A DNA stretch of 64,000 bases from NCBI GenBank assembly GCA_007922195.1, contig ML682005.1, positions 31,687,777 to 31,751,776 on the forward strand. The letters are read 5' to 3'. A program made the position numbers and the translations under genes. Below the pieces are notes generated by a model. The model saw nothing but the letters and a program-made list of their open reading frames with translations. It had not been told where the DNA came from and ran no database searches. Source of the DNA: Podocnemis expansa. Its lineage: Eukaryota > Chordata > Testudines > Podocnemididae. Each line of letters starts with the position of its first letter. Positions within the stretch are counted from its first letter, which is position 1. Shown here in pieces: positions 10,486 through 21,548 of the stretch.

Positions 10486-11496
10486 CAATATCGTAACAGA
10501 ATAAATGTCAGCAGAACACAAAATTTTAATAAACATAGGCTAAATCCTGAACAATTATACTTTCCTGTTGTTGCTAAAGCCTCTTATCAGTTCAGACTAT
10601 ACTATCTTTTACAATTGTATTTCTTCAATCTGCTATATTCCCTTTCAGCTCAGCAATTACCCTTGAGTTCTTTTATTTGATCACATTGATGCTTAAATTC
10701 CTGTGCAATGCCTTTTAAAGATATTAAATGTTACCATTTAGTTTGCTCCAAATCTTTGTCTATAGTGTCACAGCTTTATATACTATTGCCAAATAATTCT
10801 AAATATTCCTAAAATATAGTTAAGTCCCTTCCAGATGAATGAAGAGCTCTTACATGACTTGCACAATATTTTTTTGTTGTTTATTTAGGCTCCTGTACAG
10901 GAACGCATTCTGATTCAGGACACCCTTAAGCATGTGCTAAGTCTAAGGGAATTAAGTGAGAAGTAAATTGCTTTCTTAAGTGTTGTTCTGCCAAGGGATA
11001 GGCTTAATCACAAACTTAGTTCATGGCCATTTGTGTCTGCAAAACCACAGACAAGCATACATCTTCTAATCTATTTAGAAACTGAGCTTCTACAGCAGTT
11101 ATCTGTTCTATCATAACTATAGAGTGGGAACATCTTGGCTAATTCTCTTCCAGAAAGACATATATAATAGCATCATCTGGGCATCAAGGGACTGATCCAA
11201 AGTGCACTAACACCACAAAGAGTCTTTCACTGTCTTTGGAATTCAGTAGCTTCCGGATCACAAAAACAGAAAGCAGCATACACTATGCACCACGGTGAAC
11301 CATATATAGTAGAAGTGGAAAACATGCCACATATTTAAATCAATACTATTGGGCATGTTGAGATGTAAACTTGTACAAGTGAAGCCTTGAATTTCAATAT
11401 TGTGTAGTTGAGGTGTTTTTTTTAAATAGATTAATTAAAGAAATAATATTCAAGTTGAAATTTTTTTCCTTTAAAAGTATATTTGTGAAAGTAAAG
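10486..11496. other. No recognisable feature
   Basis: AT-rich DNA between the LTR-like sequence and the CR1 element. No supported reading frame. Confidence 0.45.
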
Positions 11497-11499
11497 TAT

Positions 11500-13905
11500 C
11501 ATTAAAGTTTCTGGAGAGCACTGAGGACAAATTCCTGGTACAAATGCTGGAGGAACCAACTATGGGCCTTGCATCTCTTGACCTGCTGCTCACAAACAGA
11601 GAAGAATTGATTGGGGAACTGGACGTGAATGGCAACTTGGGCAGCAGTGACCTTGAGATGCTTGAGTTCAGGATCCTGATCAAAAGAAGAAAGGAAAGAA
11701 GCAAAACACAGACCCTGGACTTCAGAAAAGCAGTTTTTGGCTCCCTCAGGGAACTGGTGGGCAGGATCCCTTCAGAGGCTAATCTGAAGGGGAAAGGCAT
11801 CCAAGAGAACTTGCTGTATTTTAAAGAAACCTTACTAAGGGCACAGGAAGATAACATTCTGAGGTGCAAATATGGAAGGTGCCCAGTGTGGCTTAGCAAG
11901 GAACTCTACAGTGTGCTAAAACACAAAAGGGAAGCTTACAAGAAATGGAAGCCTGGACAGATGATTAGGAAGCCATAAAAAGATATTGCTCAAGACTGCA
12001 GGGATAAAATCAGAAAGGCCAAAAGGTAATTGCAGTTGCAGCTAGCAAGAGATGTGAAGCATAACAAGAAGGGGTTCTACCAGTATGTCAGTAAAAAGAA
12101 GAGGATCAGGATGCAGTAGGTCCTGTACTGAATGGGAAGGTATCCTCGTGGCAGATGATGTAGAAAAGACTGAATTACCAATGTGTCTTTTACCTTAGTC
12201 TTCACAGGCAGGGTCAGCTCCCAGGCTACTACAGTGGGTAACACAGAATGGACAGAAGGAGAGTGGCCCTCAGTGATAGAAGATCAGGTTATGGATTCCT
12301 TAGAGAAGTTGGATTTGCACAGGACTATGGGGCAGATAAACTGCATCTGATGGTGCTGAAGGAACTGGCCAATGTGACTGCAGAGCCGCTAGTGATTATT
12401 TTTAAAAATGCATGGCAAATAGGGGAGGTGCCAGATGATTGGTAAAAGGCAAATATAGTACCAGTCTTCAAGAAAGGGAAAAAGGAGGACCCCAGGAACT
12501 ACAGACCAATCAGCCTCCCTTCAAGCCCTGGAAAAATCATGGAGCAGGTTCTCAAAGAATCCATTCTGAAACACTTGTAGGAAAATAGAGTGATCAGGAA
12601 CAGTCAGCATGGATTCCCCAAGGGCAAATCATGCCTGACCAACCAGATTGCCTTCTGTGATGAGATGATTGCATATGTGGATGTGGAAATAGCCATCAAT
12701 GTGATATACCTTGACTTTAGCAAACCTTTTGATACAGTTTTCCACAGTATTCTTGTAAGGCAGTTAAGGAAGTATGGTTTGGATGAATGGACCATAAAGT
12801 GGATAGAAAGCTGGCTAGATCGTCAGGCTCAGTGGGCAGGGATCAATGGCTCAATTTCTAGTTCGCAACCTGTAACTAATGGAGTGCCCCAGGGGTCAGC
12901 CTAGAGAATGGTTCTGTTCAACATCTTCATTAATGATCTGGATGATGGGAGAGATTGTACGGTCAGTGAATTTGCAGATGACACCAAGGTGGGGGGGAAT
13001 GGTAGACACATGGAGAACAGAGATAGGGTTTAGGGAGAGCTAGACAAAGTGGAGCATTGGGCCAAATGAAATGTCATGAGGTTCAACAAGGACAAGTGCA
13101 AAGTCCTGCACTTAGGATAGAAAAATCCCATGTACTGCTACAGGCTGAGGACTGATCGGCTAAGTTGCAGCACTATAGAAAAGAACCTGGGGGGTATGGT
13201 GGATGGGAAGCTTGATATGATTCAGCAGTGTGCTCTTGTTGCCAAAAAGGCCAATAGCATATAGGACTACATCAGTAGGACTGTTGCCAGCAGATCGAGG
13301 GATATGCTTATTCTTCTCTATTTGGCACTGGTGAAGCCACATCTGGAATACTGTGTCCAACTTTGGGCTCCCCGTTACAGAAAGGATCTTGACAAACTAG
13401 AAAGAGTCCAGCAGAGGGCAGCAAAAATTATTAGGTGGTTGGGGCACATAATTTATGAGGAGAGACTGAAGGAACTTGGCTTATTGGCTATTTCTACACT
13501 GGAGGCTTAAGTTGACTTAACCAGGCTTAAATCAACTTAAGCAACTCCATGACCACAACTGGAGTTCATTAAGTCAACTTAAGCTCCTAGTTACAGTCAT
13601 CTGTAGGGGTGAAGTCAAGTTTCTTAAGCTGACTTAACAAAATGTGGACATTAAAGTCAATTTAATAAAGAAGAGCTTAAGGCAGGGAACCCATTAAAAG
13701 TTGACTATATTAACTTTATTCAACTACTTGAAAGAATGCTCCAAAAAGGAGGGGGCTAGGCTGTTCTCAGTAGTAACCAAGGACAGAACAAAAAGCAATG
13801 GTTTCAAGCTGCAGCTGGGGAGGTCTAAGTTTGAAATTACAAAAATCTTTCCTACTAAGAGGGTGGTGAACCATTGGAATGGGTTACTTAGGGAGGTGGT
13901 TTAAC
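11500..13905 (+). pseudogene. CR1 ORF2 (reverse transcriptase), broken
   Basis: An open stretch up to 11978 corresponds to the region between endonuclease and reverse transcriptase (LEEPT, DFRKAVFGSLRELVGRIP). After stops and frameshifts, the RT follows at 12350-12990: GEVPDDW, QHGFPKGKSCLTNQ, YLDFSKPFDTV, GVPQGS and the catalytic FADD at 12971-12982. The thumb and C-terminal part ([21 protein letters not shown]) lies at 13320-13485, and the last part (YLKECSKKEGARLFSVV, VNHWNGLLREVV) resumes after the MITE at 13725-13905. In-frame stops occur near 11976, 12443, 12902 and several later sites. Enzymatic function is lost. Confidence 0.9.
13486..13715. mobile_element. MITE inserted in the CR1 coding region
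   Basis: Starts GGCTATTTCTACACTGGAGG, a one-base variant of the common MITE end, and consists of AAGTTGACTTAA and TTAAGCTGACTTAA palindromes. CR1 protein similarity stops just before it and resumes just after. The right end is worn, so its boundary is approximate. Confidence 0.7.
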
Positions 13906-14041
13906 CTCCATCTTTGGAAACTCTTAAAGCCTAGTTATTCAAAACCTTGGCTGGGATGATTTAGTAGCAATGGTCCTGATTTTAGCAGGTGGGTGGACTA
14001 GATGACCTCATGAGGTCCTTCCAACCCTATGATTCTGTGAT

Positions 14042-15709
14042 TGTCTAATTCTACTTATATTTTTACATGTTTGGTTATACTGAATGTTGATGCTAACTCT
14101 GAATTTTGGAAGATGTAATAGCATAAAAACAGCTAGTTCTGGCAGGATAAGAGTGACAAAGGAAACACAAAGTACTACATTGTGAAGAGAAATTTATTTA
14201 CTTTGAAAGAAATTATGGGTGTTTGAGAGAGAGAGATCTTTATTTATTGTAGCTGGAATCCAGGGATGCTCTTCAAGTGATGATTACAATCAGTGTCACA
14301 AACCAAGCAACTGCAATTTCCACTTCAAAACTAAGAAGCGCTAAGTTCCATGCAAGGGGGGAAAAGCAAGGCTTTGGGCTACAAAGACTTTGAACTCAGC
14401 TACTACAGGTAAGCATAATGCCAGCATCACCAATACCACATCTGAGCCAATTTACTTGAGCGAAATCTGAGCTGCTTTGAAATTCCATTGTTGGGACTTG
14501 CTCACACCATTTGCTGTTTCTTTTCTTCCAACTCAGTATATTAATTATAGTTATATCACACTACTTAAAAGTCCTCAATACTTCATTAAGAGTTAATAAA
14601 TGAGCCTCAGCTACAACTTTTTTCCCTAAGAAATTAAATTTAATTTTAGAACACTTTATTGAGACCTATAAAGTAGTCATGCATTCTGATCAGTAAATGC
14701 CTCTTCCCAGGCTAATTCTTCAAAATAAACTATCATACTATTATTTTAGTTGTTCTTTAAACTGATCCTATAAATGTGATGTGAGCAGGCAGACTCCAGA
14801 TTCCTTCTCTTTATGTGATGCTTGCTCAGAGGCTTCAGTGTAGCTATGTGCTAGTGCAGGAATCCATTTATACACATTGCATTGTAGAATAAAGGTTTAA
14901 AATATAAATTTGATTTCATCAAGATTCAGGTAGAGCTTCAAACAGACTTTTACCTTTTCCCAACCAGCAATAATAACTAATATGGACAATTCTTTTTTTT
15001 CTCCTTGATATTTGCTATTCCTCTTTGTGTGATCTGAAACAAATCAGATGGAACTGCAGTTGATTGGTAAATGTCCTCTGCAAACTAGCAAATACTATAT
15101 TTTGTCAGTGAGTTGATTCATTTCAGCTTGTTCAGTAGCTAAGTAATAAGCATTTTTGTCACTCCTCTGAATTCACAAAATTAACCAGAGAGATTGTGGA
15201 AGAAAGATGGGAGAGCTTGCCAAATGCTTTCTTTTGATCTTTTGGTGAAGCAAGAAGCCATGCTACTGGTGCTCAATTTGTCTTTTAAGTGTTTAAAAAA
15301 TAACAACCCTACATTTTGTGTAATAGGTAGCATATTTTCTTTCTGTATGTGCAACAATGAGTCTGAAAACATCTATGAAAATACTATAAAATCCACTGCT
15401 TTTGAATATCTTCTTGCCATTTTGTCTTTAAATGCCTGTTTACAGAAAAGGACAGAGACTACATATTTAGGAAAAGCATGTGAGCAGTGTGGTGTGGAAT
15501 TAAATTCCTGCCTTACTGAAAGAGGGGAGAAGGATCCTTAAATGGTGATTTCTCATATACAGGTTCCACTGTCCCAGATAAAATCCCTGTTTCTCTTCAG
15601 ATCTTTCCATTATAGGGGCTATCTGTGTATTGTTCTCCCTGTACTTTGAAGAATGGGAGAATCTTTTTGGCACCATTTCACAAAATGGGGCTTCCTGGCT
15701 GGACTTTTT
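14042..15709. other. No recognisable feature
   Basis: AT-rich DNA. A 115-codon open stretch at 15194-15541 has no family features and average composition, so I do not call it a gene. Confidence 0.45.
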
Positions 15710-16429
15710 GCTATATCTACAAAGCTGAGTTCAGACTACCTTAGTCAGCTCCAGCACTGGCTGCCCTGCCAGCAGCCGTGGAGCCCAGGCAGCAGAGTCA
15801 GTGGGCTGAGGCAGCTGTTGCCCCACCAGCAGCCGCGGAGCCTGGGCTGTGGGGTGAGCCAGCTCCTGGACCCCAGCCCTCCTCTGCACCTCCCTTCAGC
15901 ACCCTGGCCAGGGTGCTGATTGGCTATCTGGCAAGGGTGCTGATTGGCTCCCTGGCCAGGGTGCTGAGGGGTAGTGGGACTTCCTCACAGGGTGTTATGC
16001 ACCCTGGGAGGGAGTTCAAGTGTTATATTGTTATGTGTGACATATTGATATAACATGGCTAGACATGGTTATTTTGAAACCACAGTTTCGAAATAACCCT
16101 CATTTGGATATATAACAAGGTTTTATTATATCAAAATGATTTTCCTTACTTTGAAATAAGAAGCTCCTTATTTTGAAATAAAGAAATGTTGTCTGGACAT
16201 GTCAACTTCTAATTCGAAACAAGGCTTTGTCTGCGCACAGCCTTAAAGTTTGAACTAAGCACTTAGTTTGGACTATCCATTCAAACTTATCAGTTTGGAC
16301 TAAGCTTTGCTTAGTTTGAAATAAGAAAGTTCGGAGTTTTAAATAGGCAAAGCCCAATGTAGACATGGACTAAATTAGTTCAGACTAAGCTTGCTTAGTC
16401 TGGACTAATTGGCTGGTGTAGACATAGCC
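15710..16429. mobile_element. Composite Harbinger-like MITE with a GC-rich insert
   Basis: The left end reads GCTATATCTACAAAGCTGAG and the right end GTGTAGACATAGCC. Between them lie a GC-rich block (15735-15990), a stretch with TTTCGAAATAA and ATTTTGAAATAA words (about 16060-16210) and an AGTTTGAACTAAGC stretch (about 16240-16429). The change of word type suggests two nested MITEs of different subfamilies. Confidence 0.6.
15735..15990. repeat. GC-rich imperfect tandem block in the MITE
   Basis: Two diverged copies of a CAGCAGCCG(T/C)GGAGCC unit are followed by three copies of GGCCAGGGTGCTGATTGGC-like sequence at about 15903-15970. GC content is far above the flanks. Confidence 0.65.
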
Positions 16430-17079
16430 AAATTTAAGTCCAGAATCTACTCAAATGAAAGAAGGTGGACACAGGTAGGTTAGGGAAGGGGAAACACTAT
16501 CATTTTCTCCTTTCCGGTCCCCCAAAGCTTAGGTAGAAACATTAATAGAGACTGGGGTCATATTAGTAAGGAGAAGAGTGATTGGCCAACATCAAAATTT
16601 TACTAAATGTTTAATGTATCAAAAGTTTAAAAAAGAAAGAAGAAGAAGAAGAAAATTATTCCAGGTCCAGCAAAACTGTATTTATGACCCACAAAATTTA
16701 ATTTTATTTCAAGTGTTTCATGTTTAAAGTAAAACAGAAGGAAGTTTCAAAACAAAAAGTGATTTTGAATTGAAAAATCAAAACTTTTTGTTCTGAAGAT
16801 GTTGCACCATAAAGTTAATTTCTTTTTCAAATTTCTTTTACTTTGTTTAGTGTCACTGTTGTTTCAACACAAATGATTCAGTGAAATCAAAATAAATTCA
16901 CTAAAGTTTTTCATAGAACTGAATCTACATTTTTCAAAGAAAAAAGACTAGGATGAAAAATTATTCTGCTGCTACCATGAAGTCACTTCATGCAAGGATC
17001 TCAAGGAAAGTTCAAGCCAGAAAGGGATCCAAACAGATGCAGAGATGTAACATTTCACACAAATCTCTGGGTGATTGGG
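16430..17079. other. AT-rich dispersed-repeat-like DNA, no gene
   Basis: From about 16650 to 16960 the sequence is rich in AAAACTTTTTG and TTTCAAA words in both orientations. Similar stretches occur near 33.6, 40.1 and 41.1 kb, which suggests an old AT-rich transposon family that I cannot name. Confidence 0.35.
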
Positions 17080-17520
17080 CTCCCAGCCCCTCTCCATGGG
17101 TAGTGGGAACTGGTACCCAGTAACTGCTGCCTGCAGAGAGGGGCTGGGGGCCCAATCTGGCCTCCTTGCCAAGCTGTGGGGGCTAGGAGCTGGCTCAGAG
17201 CCTGATCTGGCCCTGACATGCTTGCTGCTGCAGGCAAGCTGATTCAAGCCTGGCTAGACTCCTAGCTGTATGCCTGCAGTGGCAAACGGTCTGGGGAACA
17301 GATCGGGCACACAGCCCCTTGCCATGAGTGGCTCAGAGCCAGATCGTGCTCCATGCTCCTTGCTGCAGGGATCAGGACCCAGCTCCCATCCCCACTGCCT
17401 GCTGCAAGAGGCTAGGAGCCAAATCTGGCTCCCAGCTGCTTGCCAGTGGCAGCTGGGGCCAGATCAAGTCCCTGGTATCTGATGGGGCTCCAGGAGCCTG
17501 ATCGGGACTGAAGACAGGGC
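17080..17520. repeat. GC-rich minisatellite of diverged units
   Basis: Units resembling CTGCTGCAGGGGCTAGGAGC followed by CAGATCTGGCTC recur about six times with a spacing near 70-80 bases and much divergence. GC content is high. Open stretches on both strands here follow from the composition and are not genes. Confidence 0.6.
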
Positions 17521-17539
17521 AGGGGGCAGGGCCTGGGGC

Positions 17540-17705
17540 TTCCTGCCCTGTGAAGTGAACTTAAAAGCTTAAGTTGTTTTACACAGCAGGAGTTATTAAG
17601 TTGACATAAGCAACTATAAGCATAGTGCTTATGTCAACTTAATAAATTCTAAATATAGCCCTGGCTTTGCTTAAATAGGCTTAAGCCCCTAGTGTAGACA
17701 TAGTC
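17540..17705. mobile_element. Harbinger-like MITE, right part
   Basis: Contains a long palindrome around TAAGTTGACATAAGC and GCTTATGTCAACTTAA and ends TAGTGTAGACATAGTC. I find no matching left end, so the preceding minisatellite may be its interior, as in the composite element at 15.7 kb. Confidence 0.55.
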
Positions 17706-18465
17706 GGGGTTAGGTCAGACTATTTCAGCATATCAAACAAGTTGGTTTAATTAAAACAGTGTGGAACAATATGTAAGAAGGGGAGGTTGAGACAGCTGAA
17801 AATCACTGTTTGTAATGAGAAAGCCAGCCCATATCTCTAATCAAACCCAAGTTAATTGTGTCAAAATTGCACATAAATTCTAACTCTGTAGTGTCTCTTT
17901 GAAGCTTTGACTTAAACTGTTTAAGTACTGTAACAGGCATGTCTTTCAGAGTGACCAGGGAGACTGAAGCGATTCCCTATTGGTTTCTAAATGGTCTTAT
18001 TTCTGATGCCAGATTTGTGTCCATTTATTCTTTTGTGCTGCCACAGTCCAATTTGTCCAACACATAAGACTGAGGGGCATTGTTCACACATGAAGGCAAA
18101 AACCACATTGATATAGGAGCAGGTGAAACAGTACCTCACAAAGCAGGTGTTTTGATTAAGTCCTATGAAGGTGTCATTTGTGTAGATATGTGGGCAGAAC
18201 TGGCATTAGAGTTTGTTGCAGCAATATGTGCCTGCCTTAGCGTTTTTGTTGTATGGTCTGTAGTTGCTGGTGAGTATCTGCTTAAAGTTTGGAGGCTATT
18301 TGAAAGCAAGGAGTTCAGGGGAGGAACCTCAAGAGAAACCTTGGGATGATTTCCTCTCCCGGACAACCCCTTCAGCTTCCTTTGTTATGGAAGAGGACAA
18401 CCCCGGTTGGTGTATTTTACATAGCACATCACCAAAATGAGGGGTTTGATCACATAAAGAGGTAT
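17706..18465. other. No supported gene
   Basis: An 89-codon open stretch at 18080-18349 starts within ordinary sequence and has one hydrophobic segment, but shows no family motif and no splice context. I treat it as chance. Confidence 0.4.
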
Positions 18466-18909
18466 GGCTATGTCTATACTTAGAAGGTTAGTTTGAATTA
18501 ACTGAATTTGAACTAATTAATTTGAATAAATAATCATTAGTTTTAATTAGGTTAATTCAAATTAACACAGCCACACTAGCAACCCTAATTCAAACTAACA
18601 TGTTCATGCAAAGGACTTGCTAGTTCAAATCAGGTAGAGGGTGCTATTGTGGAGAAAATCAAGCTGTGGTTAATTCAAACTAGCAGTTAGTTTAAATTAG
18701 CACAGTTACATTGGGTTAATTCAAACTGAGTTTGAATTAACCATCACTTCAAACTTCAGGGAGGTTTATTGATTTGAACTAGGCTTTCCTTAGTTCGAAC
18801 TAAGGGAACGCTTTAGTTCGAACTAATGAAAGCTAGTGTGGACATGCACTAATTTAGTTCCTATTAAGCTTCCTTAATTTGAACTAAATTGTAAGAGTAG
18901 ACATACCCC
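18466..18909. mobile_element. Harbinger-like MITE
   Basis: Begins GGCTATGTCTATACTTAG and ends GAGTAGACATACCCC. The interior is made of AGTTTGAATTAA and AGTTCGAACTAA words in both orientations. No coding capacity. Confidence 0.8.
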
Positions 18910-19979
18910 ACGAGTTTTGCACAAATTTTGTAGGCAGGGTTCGGTTGCATGGTTTTGAAAATGTGGCCACTGAATTCATTCTTATGGAAATAAGTTGTTA
19001 ATGCAAAATAAAATTACTTTTAAAAGTGTACATGACATAAAAGTTTAAAAGTACTAGTGTTTGTGAAGTATCCATGATAATTTTATGGCCAAAGTAGATA
19101 TTTAAAAGTTACTCTTTCTCTGTAGGAAGGAGTAGGTCTGTTTCTGAAAGAATATTCCTTTTGCTTCTTATTCCTTTTTTTTATGATGAGTCCTATTGTG
19201 AAACCTTTCTTGCATTTTGCAACTAATATATTGCTGCTCTTTGTTCCTGCTTTGCAATTCTGGTTAGTCTGTTTTAAGATCAAACATGTCTCAAGGGAAA
19301 TGAGACCACCCTTTTTACCAGCCTGTTTCCTCCCATTTGGTAGAGCAGGTGCATAAGTCCTGAGCACATTGCTCAAAAGATGTCATAAAAGAAAAAAATG
19401 ATCATTGCATCGGAGCCATTTGTGTATCTGTGCATGTCCTTTGGAAACAATAAGCTGAAGGTAGAATAATTCTCAATAAGAATTCAAGACACAGATGCTG
19501 ACAAGTGAATGCAGGACTTGAATAACAAACTGATTAAATGCCATGCTCATTGGTGTTCCTCCGTGAAGTGAAATATCACCCAAATATATTTCAAGCAATA
19601 CACAGATATCTTTTTTGTCATCTCTAAAGAGCAGAGTTAAAGGCATTTATGGAACTGATTAATGCAGTCAGCTGGACTGAGGAAATCAGAGCCATAAATA
19701 TGGGAGACACTTGGAATTTCTTAAAGTAAGAGGCATAAAAACTGTCTGGAATTTGCATCCTAGGTGGGAAAAAAAAAATCTTGTCAGAAAGGGTTCTTGA
19801 CCTAATTGGATGACTAACCACCTTAAAAAGAGTTTTAGAATTTATCAGAGCATCTGCAAGAAATGGAACACAGGATTAATCAGCAAAAATCTAGATCTTG
19901 GGGGTCATAAATTGTAGGGTCAGAGTGTGGGTTGCTAAAAGTCAACTTGAGTAAGATCACTAGAAGAAGTAAAACAAGT
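18910..19979. other. No recognisable feature
   Basis: AT-rich DNA with no supported reading frame or named repeat. Confidence 0.4.
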
Positions 19980-20870
19980 AATAAAGGTCCTTTAGTCATA
20001 CCAATAAAAAGAGAACAAAAAACAAGTAGGCCTGCTACATAGCAAGGATAGGGTACAGTTTAAAGTTAATCTAGTTGTGCCCCCTAAACTAAATGAATAG
20101 TTTGCCTCAATTTTCAGTGTGGATTAAAATGTACAACATGGGACGAAGGCAGGATGACTACTAGAAACAAATGTATAGAAATGGAAATTACCACATCTAA
20201 GATGAGAAAAACATCAAAGAGTTTAGTGTGCTCACAGGGACCAGGTAAACTCCATTGCAGAATACTGGCATATGAAATTGGAAGTTGTTATCAGAGATTG
20301 TTTTAATAAATCTGTTAAATCAAGTGTGATACCATATGAATGGGGAATAGCTAATGCAATATTTCTATTTAAAAGGAAAAGCAAAAAAAGAGCCAGGAAA
20401 CTACTGCTCTAGTAGTCTGATCCCAACCATATGCAAGGGCTTAGAACCAATTTTGAAGGAAACAATAGCCAAAGATATAGAAATAAACAAAAAGTGAGAT
20501 AGAATATGACATGAGTTGCAAAGGCAGATCATGCAAAATTAATCTTATATAGATTTTTTGTAAGATAAGCAATGTTTTAGACAAAGGAGCTTGGTAGATC
20601 TAACCTATTTGGACTTCAGTATATCATTTGATATGGTACTACTACCACATGGAAAATTACTTAAAATGGAAAAGATGGGTGTTTGTATAAGAACTGTGAG
20701 TTAGGTAAGGAGGTGGCTAAGGGGAGGATAGCACTGGGTTATGCAGAAAGAGTACATCTTTCTGAAGGGAAGTTACTGGTAGGGTTTGTTAAGGCTTGGT
20801 CTTGGGACCAATCTTATTGAATATTTTCATTAATGACCTTGACAAAGAAAGGAGTAGTTTATAATAAAAT
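19980..20870 (+). mobile_element. Old CR1-like LINE relic
   Basis: Scattered CR1 reverse transcriptase words survive in different frames: a LDFS-SFD-like segment near 20610-20630 (TTGGACTTCAGTATATC), and at 20790-20850 a block that translates close to GPILFNIFINDLDKE. Spacing and order match the RT of the CR1 at 11.5-14.0 kb, but decay is far greater, so this is an older insertion. Confidence 0.7.
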
Positions 20871-21124
20871 GTGCTAGGTCCAAAATTGTCATTCCCTGCA
20901 ATAGCAATGACCTTTCCAGTCTTGTGTCTGATGTTCTCTGCTAGAAGTAGCCCCCATCCGGGAAGTCAAATGCCCTGGCTGAGTGGAGGGAAAACCAATG
21001 GTTGCTTTTTCTTAACAGGAGAGTGCAGAAACTAGCAAGAACTGATGAGTACTTTGACCAATGTTTCCAAACTGAGAAGCACATATACCATGGAGAGGTC
21101 CTGGGTTAGATATCAGGCTTCCAA

Positions 21125-21545
21125 GGCTATGTCTGCATCACAAAGCTTAGTTCAGACTTCCTTAATCCAAACTAAGCAGTTCCTGGTTAGTTTGAACTAA
21201 CTGTGGGTTAGTTAGGACTAATCATGGCTTTTTAGTTCAAACTAGCCACTCTTACTAGTTTGAACTAAAAAGTTAGTTCGAACTAGTAAGCACAGCTAGT
21301 TTGAACTAATGGCTTAGTTTGGACTAAAAAAGTTTGAACTAAGTCATTAATCTGCATCTAAATCGTGCTAGTTTGAACTTAAATTTTGAATTAAGCTCTT
21401 AGTCCGGACTAACGACTTGAATTTATTAGTTCAGACTAAATTTTGCTTAGTCTGAACTAAGAAATTTCTGAGTTTGAACTAGGCAAAGCCTAGTGTAGAC
21501 ATGGAATAAATTAGTCCGGACTAATTGGCTAGTGTAGACATAGCC
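21125..21545. mobile_element. Harbinger-like MITE with CAA target duplication
   Basis: Begins GGCTATGTCTGCATC and ends GTGTAGACATAGCC. CAA at 21122-21124 is repeated at 21546-21548, the expected 3-bp duplication. The interior repeats AGTTTGAACTAA in both orientations. Confidence 0.85.
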
Positions 21546-21548
21546 CAA

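Larger units (their letters stand above)
11497..14041 (+). mobile_element. CR1 LINE, 5'-truncated and interrupted by a MITE
   Basis: The sequence starts abruptly inside the end of the CR1 endonuclease region and runs through the linker, reverse transcriptase and C-terminal parts. It ends in the CR1 3' tail, with GATGACCTCATGAGGTCC and the short direct repeats ATTCTGTG and ATTGTC. Truncation at the 5' end and loss of a poly(A) tail are normal for CR1, which inserts by target-primed reverse transcription. A Harbinger-like MITE sits in the coding part at about 13486-13715. Confidence 0.92.

Noticed and set aside
17080..17520. Short open frames in the GC-rich repeats on both strands
   Set aside because: They follow from tandem units lacking stop codons and are present on both strands.
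18080..18349. An 89-codon open stretch with a hydrophobic segment
   Set aside because: No recognised motif, no upstream promoter or splice context, and its length is not unusual by chance.
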